Assembly: GCA_008508345.1 (NCBI GenBank)
Contig: QNGE01000147.1
Span: 176,408-240,407, forward strand
Direction: 5' to 3'
Length of the DNA stretch: 64,000 nucleotides
Source of the DNA: Paragonimus westermani
Taxonomy: Eukaryota > Platyhelminthes > Trematoda > Plagiorchiida > Troglotrematidae
Part shown: piece after piece, positions 20,320 through 31,669 of the stretch
How positions within the stretch are numbered: the stretch's first letter is position 1
Layout of the letters: each line of letters starts with the position of its first letter
Program-made: the position numbers and the translations under genes
The notes under the pieces: model-generated
What the model saw: only the letters and a program-made list of their open reading frames with translations
The model's database searches: none
Told to the model about the DNA's origin: nothing

Positions 20320-23033
20320 CTGACATATACCGTGCTGTTTGAAATTATTTGATGTAGGCCAACTGTGGAAAATCATGTGATCAGTAATCTAGAAGGTTTA
20401 GTATAACCTCAGAAGAGAAAAACTGTGCCTAGTTGGAGGTATAGAACTTAAAATTAAAGATGAAAGCTAGCCCACGCTAAATGACATTTACAGATTTTTA
20501 CGCACTCTTTCAATGCGCCTGTCAAAGGCGTTTTAAATTTGATTTTATCTGGTGGTATGATAGCTAGCCCAAGTTTTATACTGGCCAACAATAATGTGGC
20601 TTCCCTAAAGATCTCAGATGTAAATGTTCACTTTTCTACCTACCCCTTAATACATGCCTACCACACAAGGCCTTGTGTGAACTCGAAGCCATTTTCTTTA
20701 GCTGTGCAAATAATTGCCTGTAGAAGATCCACACCTTAACGTGTCATCCATTATACATTCCAAGATCCTTCCTGCTGCACCGTTTTGTACGACGAATAAC
20801 GTGTTCGAAAGTCGCACACGCCTTTTGGCTAACAAATCTTTAATCGCCGTCGCCTGTATGCGAACTCATCCCGCGCTTTCGTTTTATTCTTCTTGACTGC
20901 TGTCATTGGTGTCAAAAGATGCTCGAGCTAAGAATGTCTAATACTTTCAAACGCTGTTGGAAATATACGATATGCTTTCAAATTTCATCGCTTCCTTAAG
21001 ATTGATTGGCGTCTACGCTGTATTCAACCTATCAGTCGAGGATTTCGCGTTCCGTTTCTCCTGTAATATATGTGGTATAGGTGAGGTTCCCCAGGGGAAA
21101 ATTTACTGGCTTAAGACACCTTCAGCGACACAAGTCTGTCTTGGGAGCGATGAGAATGCAAAAAAATCGAAGTCACTAGAACAATATGATGCAAGTTATC
21201 TGCAATCAAACAATCTATCCACGAAGAGTTTAGCAACAAGACCGCTTAATTAAGGCTGTGGTGTTGCAGCGTTTTTCCGTTAATAGAACCATATCATACC
21301 CATTTTACGACACCACACTAGTCAATTTCCTTTATCATACGACCTCTTCTGAATGTCAAATACATGACCCCTGTTTTAGGCGGCCTCTGTTCACTCAAAC
21401 CGCAACTGAAATAAGTGATATACCAAACTGAAAATGATATACGAATGACGATTGTAGACATCTTGTTCTACTCTAAGCGTGATTGCGCACACAATCCGAA
21501 CGCGTGACTTCCAATAAACAGTTAGTGTTGCTAGACAGAGGCTGCAGAAACGTAATTTCTTGTTCATTACCAAGATGCTATCGTCTCTCTCTACAGCCTT
21601 CACTGGTTGCCCTATTGGGAACCAGATCATGAAAAAAGTAACATAAATATGCTATATTTCGAAGAGGTATCATGTCAAAGCGGCTAGCGATCGTGTAGCT
21701 TCCCTTAGAATCGTGGTTGCAACCATGTTTTCCTGGCTCTGTGTTCTGTACACATTTTTCTGCCAGATCTGATAAAAACTCAGAGCCACTTTCTTCAATA
21801 GTGGAACTAACTGCACGCAGCTAATACTCATCCTTTACCTGAAGACTCACTCATTACTCCTTTCTTTAAGGTCGCCCTGACTGCGCTGTTTCGAGCGCGG
21901 TTCAACGTGCTCGAAGGTTCCACGCTCTTTTTGCTTGACGCACACCGTGAGTTCCACCGAGTTGGTTGGAGCCCACCTTTTGTTCTTTTCTTTTCCCCTT
22001 GCATTCCGGTAATAATTTTTACTTTAAATCTATCTAAGGATGGTAGCGATCAAGTTACATATTTTTAGTCCATCAAACGATTTGATACGTCACGATTCTA
22101 AATTTTCAATACTCCAGAGAAGAAGTCTAAAGACGCAGTGAACCCGAATGAGTCATATGTCAGTCTCCGTGCATAAGCCTAAAATGTTGGGGCCTTCCAT
22201 AAAATAAAAATCCTCATCAGATACACTTTCCAACTTCAAATAACCTACTGAACAAATATAAGCCAACAAACATTCCCGTCCATCGTTTTGCACGGCAGTT
22301 GGGCAAATGTGGAACCAACGGGTGCCGGAATAAAACAAATGTGTTTACTTTCGTGATGCACATAAGGCCTTTCCCGTTCTCGTTTTATTCACAAGACTAA
22401 TTACTTCAAGACCCGACGTAAGTATTTTATGCGAAACCATTTGTACTGATCTACTCATAAATGTAATCATTAGTATTTGTGTGAAGTAAACAGTAATAGA
22501 CAACTCTAACACCTCTGGTGACCCAACTTTTCTTCATGGCAAGGTTTTTAAATAATTTTTCGTTTAAAATTGCATACTTCCTGTTATCAAAAACGTATGA
22601 AGAAACAATTACATAAAAACCAGTGTATTCAAGTACCCACTACAAACTTGATTTATTGTCCTAACAAACACGGTATTTATTTATCGCAGAGGATCTGGTG
22701 GACACCGCAACAATGTGCCCGTTTGAGCTCTATACAGTAAAAGCTATCGGTAAATTGCTTTACTGACGAGTTTTCACTTCTGACATGGAAGCCTTTTCAG
22801 ATCAGCTGGAGCAGTTACAAATTTGGTGGCATTTAATGTAGGCTGAGAGTAATTAGTCAAACGAAGCAGAAGGCATTAGGTCGTGAGTCAAGTGTACACA
22901 TGTAGAGGTCAATATTTTGTTCAAATCGTCATTTGCAGCAGATGGGGGAAATGTGGGGAGCTAGGTATAAATACGTTCAGCAAGGTCCACCAGGTAATCG
23001 TAAAACGACGTGAAACATACCAGACGTTAACAG
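20320..23033. other. No supported gene
   Basis: Plus-strand frames at 20539-20896 and 20957-21253 and minus-strand frames at 21391-21630 and 22153-22338 were inspected. The last has natural-looking composition but no acceptor. No repeat relationship was found. Confidence 0.4.
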
Positions 23034-23126
23034 TTACCATCGCTTAAGCGTGAGGCTTACGTACAGAACCCCGATAGTGCCAGTGAATTTATCAAAGGAT
23101 TGGACGACGACAATTATATTGGAATG
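23034..23126 (+). CDS. Possible short host exon
   Basis: Thirty-one codons, phase 0 at both ends, between a GACGTTAACAG acceptor and an ATG/GTACTT donor. The peptide contains DSASEFIKGLDDDNYIGM, which reads like a surface helix and acidic turn. The frame stays open past the donor, and the donor is only moderate. Confidence 0.33.
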
Positions 23127-25040
23127 GTACTTTTTGTTCCGCTAAACATTGTCTGTTTTCAGCTCCATCTACCTAAAAAGCACACGTACCACAGTCAGTA
23201 CATAGATAATCTGTGAGAACCACAGGCCCACCTGTTTTATTTTTCTTATTTTACTGGTAGATTTTCAGAACCATGAAAAGATATCAATGTTCCATCGATG
23301 TACAAAGGTGAAAATCTTGTTAATGCCATTAACTTCTGCGCGACTACTAAAATGCTATGCGTCTCCAGGGTAATGAAGAGCACTTTGGGCGACTGAACAC
23401 GCGAGTACTTATACGTGAATTGCTTACGAACAGCGAACTGCTCTGCCACTCTCCTAGTAGTGAGTGCTTTCTTTAGAAGAGCCGAAGACGAACGTCTGTC
23501 CATTGACGTTTAATTGTTAAACTTTACCCAAACATTTTACAGACGAAAACATCGCATTCTTCAGAAAAAACTGCAATTATTGGATATGCGGGAGTAAACA
23601 TTGCTTCATATATAACAACTGACGGGTAGGACATATACTCTATAAATCATTGGGGAACTCTCATCTTCCACTTTAACATAGACCGGGCTCCACAAGGCTG
23701 CAAGCCAGGGTCATAGCTATTTTTGTACCTTCGCGGAAGACCTATTTGGCGGTCACTAGTGAGTCCTAAATTCTAAAATATGCATATTACGTGGAGGTTT
23801 CACAAGGTTTTTAATCTACGCCTAACACACTCACCTCCGTAGAGTATTTGTCTCGTTTGATAAAGGGTGATCGACAACAGCCTAATGTGACGAAATCGAA
23901 ATCACACATTCTGTATCCCAGATCTAGGTAGTACCACTTGTAGAGGGCCACGCTATCTAACGTTGATTCTAAAGTAAGATATCGTCAAAATAATGATACC
24001 CGACCCCAAAATGAATGCAATATTTCTGTTCTAGCCAAAAGGAGAAGCAGTTGGTTAGACATACTAATCAAAGCAACTGGATAATTTCAACTAAAGGGTT
24101 GTACTTGCCCCTTAGGCACTTAGGTGCTGAACGGGTTAAACGTACCCTCACACGAAGAACAAGAGCCAAAATTGAACATGTTCCCAAAAAAATAGCAGGA
24201 TGACAGGTGATTTAATAATGGCTTTCAAAATATTGAGGACATCCGGACACCCTAACAGGTTTTCCATACAAGTGGCTGATTCTGTAAGTTTTTCCGTCAT
24301 CACTGTGGAGGAATCGGACCAAACAGTCTTCTCTAAGGTTAGAGGAACAGACTGAAGTTTTACATCTGTGCTTCCGTAAGAAATCGTAATACATCAATCG
24401 TTAATTTTGTTCAATGAGCCGTAAGATGAGCTGCCGCTACCACACTGAGCTTTGTCTATTGGTTATTCCTTAACCAGGATCGTCGTTTAGCTGCTGCTCG
24501 TGACTGCCATCCCAATTATCACAATTACCGTTCAATCTACCCCGTCTAGCTCAGGTGAGCAACGCAGGATCATTTGTCATTAGCAGACACTCCCTCATTA
24601 TTACGTGGCGACTATATTTACTGATATTCTTGACAGCCACATGCCTCTATATATTGTTCGGTGATTTCGATTTTTACCAAATTACTTTCAGTCAACCTGC
24701 TAATCCGTAATTTCTATCTCGGAGCCAGCCCGGTGTGCTCCCACTGCACGGGATCAGTCTGCATCTTTTCAAATACAAATGAGCAATGGTCTTTCTCTGT
24801 TCCTGTACAAAGTCAAGACATGATCGTCTACACACTTCTCAAAAACAGTTTAGTTATTAGTTTTTAGTAGTTCATGATTGTGCAATCACCACCCAATATC
24901 CGAACTTTTAAATGCGCATGCTGGTCGCTCCTCCCTCGACACCGGTGTTGCCGTGGTCCCGCCTTTTTGGAAGTAGACCCTCTTCTTTGGTTTGGTCATA
25001 TGGAAGTGTCATTTTCTAAAAACGGAATTATGTCCAATCA
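23127..25040. other. No supported gene
   Basis: An 85-codon minus-strand frame (23246-23503) and smaller frames have no domain. The Gypsy gag remnant begins at the right edge. Confidence 0.4.
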
Positions 25041-25677
25041 CAGAATATAGTTTAGCCTCCGACCATACAGCTTTCCGATGTTATAGGAAACCAGTCAGCA
25101 GAGCACGAGTACGAAACCTTAAAAAAGGTCGTTTTAAATCTGGTCGAACCCTCTGAGAGGACCCGGATATAACAACTTCGCCATGACCTAAATCTAAGTA
25201 ACAGGCGTTCTAGAACCCTTCTAGCAGAGATGCGACGAATCGCCGGCTTCCTGCACACGGATGAATCTACCCTCCGGAAAACCTGGTTTGAAGCATTACC
25301 GGAAGCAATGCAGGCGATAGTTTTCATTGTTCATTGACGAATTCCGGCCCAGACGGCGAAAATTATTAATCAAGTGGTGGATTGTTTTCAACCACAACTT
25401 GGTGGCCTATGTGTCACATTCTATTTCAGGTCTTATAGTAAGTAACTGCCGCTCTGAGAATCTGGTTGCCCCAAAACGCAGCCCAGCAATCATCAAATCT
25501 AAAGGAAGAAACTGCCGCCCTGCAAGGCGGTTTGAATGAAATGTCTTCTGTCTGTTCACCATGTTTTCAACCTAGTGTATCGTACACGCAACATCCAACT
25601 CAGACAGAAACTGTTTGTTATTGGCACCAGGAACGTTTTGATAAACGACCCAAGCAGTGTGACGAACCTTGCACCTA
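25041..25677 (+). pseudogene. gag: Ty3/Gypsy gag remnant
   Basis: Plus-strand reading, in more than one frame, gives the classical gag order: a helix before the LLAEMRRIAGFLHTDESTLR capsid motif, then WFEALPEAM, then a basic linker and a zinc-binding end (CYWHQERFDKRPKQCDEPC). These match the gag of the Gypsy copy at 57.0-59.3 kb (CWWYHQNFRDKAKKCSPPC). Stops and frameshifts interrupt it. It abuts an LTR with no pol in between, so pol has been deleted. The minus-strand frame over 25052-25327 is a shadow. Confidence 0.75.
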
Positions 25678-25685
25678 AACACCAC

Positions 25686-26096
25686 TGTAACGTTTTGTAC
25701 AGCATTTTGTACTTTATAATTTTCATTGTTCTTCGCTCTTTTCGCCTTCACCCAGCTCACGTGTACACTCCATGTTTAAACCAAGTTAACTGATGGGCTC
25801 GATAATCAGCACTAAAAAATTTACCCCCAAAGTCGCGAGCCATGCGTCTTCTCTGTGTTTCACTTCGCTCAAGTACCGGTATCAGAAGGGTTAAGAAACA
25901 AAGTAATCAACTGCCTATTTCAGCAAAAAATCCCTTTGAGCAACACCACGGATTGTATCCATTGAATACCCAATTCAATGCAGTGGGAACTCTAGACCAA
26001 CGCACCTCCAAGGAATATTGAGTCGGTTCAGTTCATTTTCATCATATTTTGGCTTCGTGTTCATGCTCAAGTTTTTTCGTGTTTAGATGCACTACA
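25686..26096 (+). repeat. Gypsy LTR, family of the 57.0 kb element
   Basis: Begins TGTAACG and ends CTACA, and it aligns along its length with the two LTRs at 57014-57477 and 58850-59277 (shared blocks: the TTTTCATTGTT region, TGTACAC, TTCATTTTCATCA and GTTTAGATNCACTACA). It is the more diverged, slightly shortened copy. It serves as the 3-prime LTR for the gag remnant before it. It is followed directly by a protease-RT fragment, which is not the normal order. Confidence 0.7.
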
Positions 26097-26159
26097 CACC
26101 AAGACGGCATAAACTTAGCAGCAAACTTTTAAAGGCAAGCAATCCCGCCGGTGTTGGCT

Positions 26160-27030
26160 TTATTTGTTACCCAAATTCCGTGCGGGATGCAGAAACTAAA
26201 ACTGTTTCTCCTCAATACCATGCTGCCACACTCTCCCATAGTCACCTGCAGACAGTTCTCGTTATTCATTAATTTGAGCCTCGGGTGGACATTCCGCCGG
26301 GTGATCGCAATCACCATGGCACAGTCTGCTATGATTAGAATCGATTATTTCCGGCAATTTGATCTCCTGGTTGAAAAGAAAACCGTGTTTTGATCAATCC
26401 TGGCGCTCGGCTAAGCATACCCAACACTTGCAGCAGTTGCGGTCATAATACTCATATATGCACAACACGCTCTTCCTAGACCCTGTGTGGCTCATCTTGC
26501 TGAGTTTCCAAAATTTGTTGGCCCAACAAGCGACACCACGTTATTGACCCAGGAGGTCACCCACCACATCGGCATCGATGGACCTCCGGTCTCAGCACAC
26601 CCTCAACGGTAGGCATCCGAGACAGAATTCGAACACACATTGGAACTCGGAAGACTTCGCCGATCCAAAAGTCCATAGACCACACCGTCATGTTTGTTCT
26701 CAGAGAAATCTGGCGACTGGAGTTCCAGTGGTGACCGCAGCAATCTCAACAACAAGCACCCAATCCCACACGCGCATGACTTAACAACTTGCTTGTACAG
26801 AAAATCCACCTTCAGCAAAATAGATTAGGCACGCTCTCACCGTCAGATTCCGGGATCCAATAAAGGTATGCCCTAAACCGCAGTTACCAGCCCTTTGGGC
26901 ATGTTTCAGCTTCTTCAAGCGTCGTTTGGCATGAGTAACTCAGCTCAAACTATTTAACGCCTCAGTCACGAAGTTACATGCCGTTCGGACCTAGCCTATC
27001 TGTTGTTGGATGACATTTTGATGACTGATT
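26160..27030 (+). pseudogene. pol: Ty3/Gypsy protease-reverse transcriptase remnant
   Basis: From 26160 to 26400 the plus strand reads the end of the aspartic protease domain (SLGWTFRRVIAI, then FRQFDLLVE), matching the order in the protease at 58261-58850. From 26500 the RT follows in several frames: VTHHIGIDGPPVSAHPQR, FEHTLELG, TFSKID, then SPLGMFQLLQASFGMSNSAQ and finally LLLDDILM, the catalytic Asp-Asp motif. Every segment expected of the fingers and palm is there in order, but stops and small deletions break it. The thumb, RNase H and integrase are absent. Confidence 0.75.
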
Positions 27031-27148
27031 TTCAGTAAGGGCGACTTGTAGCGACTATAATAAATGATATTTTGATAGTCGCATTCATCTGTACATTTTC
27101 TATGATTTGATTTTGTACCTACTTTTGTTTTAGTCAAGCTACACATTT

Positions 27149-27342
27149 TGTAACATCCGTCCCGGGGCTAAGACACAACTCGCTCCGTGCCTCGCTAGCT
27201 TGACGCGCCTCTCTGTACTCTCTATTTTCCAGGGTCGGTAATAATATACGAAGTCAACGCGCTGAGACTTGGCTTTTCACTGTCGATCGATTGTCGATAG
27301 TGCTAACTGACAGGGTTGTATTTTGTTGGATCAGTTCCAACA
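27149..27342 (+). repeat. Gypsy 5-prime LTR, second family (194 bp)
   Basis: Starts TGTAACA and ends CCAACA, and is followed two bases later by TGGTGAGCCCG, the same primer-site-like sequence that follows the 57.0 kb LTR. LTR length and terminal TG...CA are normal for small Gypsy elements. No matching 3-prime LTR was found in the window. Confidence 0.6.
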
Positions 27343-27344
27343 AT

Positions 27345-27355
27345 TGGTGAGCCCG
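27345..27355 (+). promoter_or_regulatory. Primer-binding site, Gypsy
   Basis: TGGTGAGCCCG two bases after the LTR, the expected place and form (TGG start) for pairing with the 3-prime end of a tRNA. The tRNA species is not certain. Confidence 0.55.
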
Positions 27356-27589
27356 AAAATTTCGAACGTTCCGCTACAGTCGTCTCTTGCGTCTTGGTGA
27401 GTTCGTTCCTTTGCGTACTTGCATGTATACTGTCTTTATTGACGTACACGTAATCAGTTGTTTTTCTCTGTTCGTGTATACGTCCGGCATGTAAGCATTT
27501 ATATATTTCCTCAATTCAGCTTAATTAGTTGTTATTGATATCTGAACCGCGTAAGCACTGCCCTCTGTCCGAAGTACTACCTAAGCACG

Positions 27590-28290
27590 TTGACAGCCTC
27601 CGCTTCGGCACTAATGTTCTAGCGGTCCCTCAGTTCCTTGAAAATGACTCTCTCTGGTTTGATTACTTACAAGCAGAATTTTTCAACAACGGAATTTCGT
27701 CTGATCAAACAGGGTTCTGCCAGTGGTTAGGTTTCCGAGCGAAGTTACCTCACAACTTCACGATGTTATAGTGAACCAACCGTATAGCTCAAGTACGAGA
27801 CCTTTTATAAAAAAAGGAGCAGTTGTTAACCGAAAAGACCCGAGTACAGAAAATTTTCCACGACCTCAAGCTAGTTGACAAACGCCCTACAACGCCGCTA
27901 GCGCAAACGCAACAAATCATCGGCAACTCTCACACAGACGTAGCCCTCCGTTGCACGTTCACAAACTCTTGCCGAGACAGCAAACATGGCTGATCAAGTA
28001 ATGGAGCCTTTTCAGCAACTAGATTGCTTGAATGTACCGCAATCTACTAAACGTTCTAAAGTAGGCGCATGTGGGTCCCGACAAGGTGGTCTATCAGACA
28101 TTGAGGCTCTAGGAGCAGAAATCGCTGCTTCGCGACGCGGCTTGAACTTTCTTCAAGCCGTTCTCTATGTCTTTGACCTAGTATATCATCCAGGCACCAT
28201 ATACCGCAGTCAAAAGCTGACTGCAGCCAAACGGTGCACAAACCCTGCATCTACGCCTCATCAAGGCGACGCACACCCAGCATCTGACCT
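27590..28290 (+). pseudogene. gag: Ty3/Gypsy gag remnant (second)
   Basis: After the LTR and primer site, the plus strand reads LAVPQFLENDSLWFDYLQAE and NNGISSDQTGF, the standard N-terminal capsid motif of Gypsy gag. Further pieces (IIGNSHTDVAL in another frame, then a helix SDIEALGAEIAASRRGLN) are in the right order for the capsid end and linker, and a decayed zinc-finger-like patch follows near 28200. Frameshifts are numerous. A 103-codon frame at 27986-28297 covers the C-terminal part. Confidence 0.6.
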
Positions 28291-29659
28291 AGTTTGATAT
28301 TCACGGGTCAACCAATCTGGCAGCTCTGGTTTCATTGGCCATCTATCGGACATCTTTCCAACGGTGTAGCTCTTACAGTCGTAAGCAGCACGGTAAACAC
28401 CTCGGATTAAACGTCCTCACGGCTCGAACCACTAACGCTTGCCACAACACCATTCCTCGGTAGGTTATTCCCGCACGAGATCAGGAATTCTTAACATTCA
28501 GGACCGACCCAGAGAACACCTCTGTCGCTCATTCACGCGAGTGCAGTTTCGGCCATGGCACATTTCAGCCGGCATCGGACCCTGCAACGTCGTAAGCACT
28601 ACCTAACGCAGGTACTGCAAGGGAAACACGACTAGCATTAATGTCCTCACTGCACGGTCACTCCTGTTTGTTCATCGACACACAGACACCCTCGATCTCT
28701 ATCGCTCATTTGTTTTTGCAACACCTTGTCAGAAGCTTTGTTAAGCCATATGAGATTGTTTGCGCACGTTTGCAAGGAATAATCCATCTTGTCTGTGCAA
28801 ACCATGGATATCTCTAGGCCAACAGCATTTCACACTGAGCGGTTGCGCGGATAACACTAACGCTATCTGCTTCATTTCAGTTCACCTGGCATCCACTCGC
28901 ACGACCTGCCTGAGGATACCTGTCAGTTTAAACACCACGTACTATTCCTTGGCATGGTTCTGGACCAGGTCTATTCGCCTACTAATCTTTTTCTTTTTTG
29001 AGTCTATCAACTGTAGACAGGATAACAAAGAAGAAGGGAACCAAAGGCAGTGACACTCGAAGTTGTAGTGTCCACGAAACTCCGACTGTGAAATTATTTA
29101 GTCCACCGGATACGTTTACACGGTGAGTTATCCTTTTCCGCCTGTCCTGCGGGTACTTCACCTTGTTTTCTCTCTTCCAGACGATTCGGATATGGTGCGT
29201 GGAGAGACAACTCCCATAGACCTATCGTACAGCACTGGACAAACCTACCCCCTTTTCTCTCAAGAGTTTTTAGGGTTGGGCAGCCCGCTGCGATAGACAA
29301 GAAACGCACCGAAGACTAAATAACACAAACAATTAAACCATACCAGCGCAGCAAATGTTTTGGACCGACCCCCCTCCACCCCCGAACCTTGACATTCCCT
29401 ATCACGTGCAACCATTCTTTGGGTGTATCACCCTGTAACTGTGATCATTCTAAAAAAACGTGATATGATTTTCCCTCCCTCGCTGCAATAACGAAGGCCG
29501 GTGTAATACTTACTAGCCTTCTGGGGGAGAGCTACAGACTTAAAGGTGTTATGTAGTTAGGACGGTTCTAATAAGTCCGGCCCTGCAGCCATCGATATCT
29601 GTCCAGAGTGCTTATGAAAGAAGATTTGAGATTCACACTTAACATATACCTTGCACCAG
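28291..29659. other. Unassigned, possible further Gypsy decay
   Basis: It follows the second gag remnant in the place where pol should be, but no protease or RT motif could be read in any plus-strand frame. A 97-codon frame at 28760-29053 has no domain. Confidence 0.4.
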
Positions 29660-29833
29660 AAAACGGCAGCAGGACTTCAAAGCACTGGGAGAGCTTGTTA
29701 CAACCTAAAAACATTTGTCAAAAAATTGTTGACAGGCATGGATGCAAATCTTCAACTTACCATCTCGTGGTTTTTAGACATAATGGACAAAAACCGCTCA
29801 AGACGAAGCTTTTCATTCATGAGGAGCCGATAA
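29660..29833 (+). CDS. Candidate host exon, plus strand
   Basis: A CATATACCTTGCACCAG acceptor precedes 29660. The frame from there, phase 0, encodes about 57 residues to a stop, with alternating basic and hydrophobic positions (NLKTFVKKLLTGMDANLQLT and MDKNRSRRSFSFMR). A second frame on the same strand covers the same bases and could be the true one, but its composition is less protein-like. It could be a last exon, or end at the GTTTTT near 29770. Confidence 0.38.
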   Translation, partial: KTAAGLQSTGRACYNLKTFVKKLLTGMDANLQLTISWFLDIMDKNRSRRSFSFMRSR

Positions 29834-30559
29834 GAATTGATCAGCTCTGTCTTAGACATCTGAATAGTTTACAGTAGTGGGCTAACCACGAAATAACTCA
29901 CGTTTTCTTGGATCTTTGCGTTCAATGACAGCCGCTTTTCCCCAACAAGCTGAGTATCTGCATTTAATTCTACGGCATCCTAGAGGCCTGAATTGAATCT
30001 CAGAGAATTAGAAAAACCTTTTTGGCGAATTTGTTGAATGGATCATGGCTGCCCAATGGAGTCGGCTCCTGTACAATCACAAAAGTAATTGATATATGAT
30101 TCCTTTTCAAAAGAATACTAGACTTACTGTAGATTTGGCTCTTCTGGCTCTTTTAATAGAATGCGCCGCCAAAGCTTCTTTGCCGAAAGGCTTGCGTGCG
30201 ATACCAGGACTTCTGAATCTTGGATCACTCTGAGAAATTCAACTATATGCGCTACAACTAACCTGACGCACGGCAAAAGCACCAAAGTCCGTCAGAGATT
30301 CACCTTCCATCACGAAAAACTGATCGAATTTAAGTTAGCTATTTATTATTCATAGATATGCCACCAGATCCTGAACAAAAATTAAAACCCCTCATGCGCC
30401 GCGGCAGTTGACATTTTTGAACACACGCCACAACAAAATGACTGTAAGCGTTCATTCAATTGACCTTTCGAAAGATATGCAGAATATTCCCATATACGAA
30501 CGTGAAGTGTTCATTGTTCTGTTTCATATTATAGTTTTACTGATACCGTCCACTTTCAG

Positions 30560-30653
30560 CAAACGGTGAAGTGCAGTTTCATCCGTACATCATTCAAAAC
30601 ATCAGACGTCTTCTGCCAGATGGCCTAAAAATGAAACTTTATGTTACACCCGC
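30560..30653 (+). CDS. Candidate short host exon, plus strand
   Basis: Preceded by a good acceptor (ATACCGTCCACTTTCAG). The frame encodes about 31 residues including EVQFHPYIIQNIRRLLPDGL and ends at a GC/GTACAC donor. The peptide looks strongly coding (helix, Pro-Asp-Gly turn, strand). Same strand as 29660-29833, so the two may be one gene, but the phases cannot be tested without the intervening exons. Confidence 0.4.
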
Positions 30654-30936
30654 GTACACGTACTGTTTCCTATTTTTTGGTTTCTAGTGATTCAGAAAGT
30701 TTATGGCTGATGCATAAATGTATCGGTAATCAGGGCATAAATTGATATAAGCCCACCGGACACATGGACCAGGTAACAATATCGAACAGTACGTTTCGCT
30801 CACTGTCCGATATGAAGCGCACTGAGATATAAGTTGTCTGATCACTATCTTCTTATTGCGCAGCGTAATTATCTGTTAGCGACTGTCACAGTTTCAGTTG
30901 TCGTTTGCACCAACCATGTTTCGGACCTTCGCATGT
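30654..30936. other. No gene seen
   Basis: Short unique-looking stretch up to the target site of the TRIM element. Confidence 0.45.
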
Positions 30937-30940
30937 AATT

Positions 30941-31169
30941 TGTAACAGGCAAGCCGGACGTTCTGGCTTCGTGTACCCGATACACTCGTAAACCCACTTT
31001 GTGCAACGTGGAGGCACCAGGGGACAGCGTTCCTCAGAAGTACGGGGTTCCAACGATATTCCTGTAAAAGGAGATAACAGAAACAAACGTGAGCCAAGGG
31101 CCCAGTAAGACATGCACACGACTTACACAAACGAAAACCAAAATGGCGTCAACAGCACGCCGCGTTACA
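30941..31169 (-). repeat. TRIM 3-prime LTR
   Basis: 229 bp. On the minus strand it begins TGTAACGC and ends CTGTTACA, giving a 6 bp terminal inverted repeat (TGTAAC/GTTACA). A GT...AG segment of exactly 65 bp lies inside at 31062-31126. Confidence 0.85.
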
Positions 31170-31184
31170 ATGCACCCTCCTCAG
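31170..31184 (-). promoter_or_regulatory. Polypurine tract of the TRIM
   Basis: On the minus strand CTGAGGAGGGTGCA lies directly before the 3-prime LTR. This is the expected place for the plus-strand primer, although it has two pyrimidines near its end. Confidence 0.55.
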
Positions 31185-31414
31185 ATGAACACTGTCCCCA
31201 GTGTTCCAAGGCCTACGCGAACCGGCCAGTGCCAGTGGTGTCACAGAACATTGGGTACGTGCGCATAGGTTGCGTTGTGTGTGTGCGCGTACGTGAACTG
31301 TGTGTGAGTGCAACGTGCGGACCCAGGGATGTCTGATCAAACCAAACTATGATAACCAGGAGTTCGTAATGGTTTAAGCATCAGTTGGCCGCGTCGACAC
31401 AAGCTGACTAAAAC

Positions 31415-31436
31415 CATCCTGGCAGGGTCGCCAAAA
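31415..31436 (-). promoter_or_regulatory. Primer-binding site of the TRIM
   Basis: On the minus strand TTTTGGCGACCCTGCCAGG starts right after the 5-prime LTR. A TGGCGACC start is common in retroelements primed by arginine-type tRNAs; the match to a specific tRNA is inferred and not checked. Confidence 0.65.
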
Positions 31437-31665
31437 TGTGAGAGGCAAGCCGGACGTTCTGGCTTCGTGTACCCGATACACTCGTAAACCCACTTTGTGC
31501 AAAGTGGAGACACCAGGGGACAGCGTTCCTCAGAAGTACGGGGTTCCAACGATATTCCTGTAAAAGGAGATAACAGAAACAAACGTGAGCCAAAGGCCCA
31601 GTAAGACATGCACACGACTTACACAAACGAAAACCAAAATGGCGTCAACAGCACGCCGCGTTACA
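31437..31665 (-). repeat. TRIM 5-prime LTR
   Basis: 229 bp, about 97-98 per cent identical to the partner. Its end has changed from GTTACA to CTCACA. The internal 65 bp GT...AG segment is at 31558-31622. Confidence 0.85.
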
Positions 31666-31669
31666 AATT

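Larger units (their letters stand above)
30941..31665 (-). mobile_element. TRIM-type miniature LTR element, complete
   Basis: A 725 bp unit with two 229 bp direct terminal repeats, oriented on the minus strand. The upstream LTR (31437-31665) is followed immediately by a primer-binding site. A purine tract lies just before the downstream LTR (30941-31169). The whole unit is flanked by a 4 bp duplication AATT at 30937-30940 and 31666-31669. The 267 bp interior has no open frame, so the element must borrow proteins from an autonomous relative. The LTRs differ at about 5 of 229 positions, which suggests a fairly recent insertion. Long minus-strand frames here (for example 30886-31130, 31337-31626) are LTR read-throughs and not genes. 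Confidence 0.85.

Noticed and set aside
22153..22338. Minus-strand 61-codon frame with protein-like composition (ECLLAYICSVGYLKLESVSD)
   Set aside because: No splice acceptor can be placed and no start codon is in good context; composition alone is not enough.
30886..31130. Two overlapping minus-strand frames repeated at 31337-31626
   Set aside because: They are translations of the two TRIM LTR copies, and the repetition explains their similarity.
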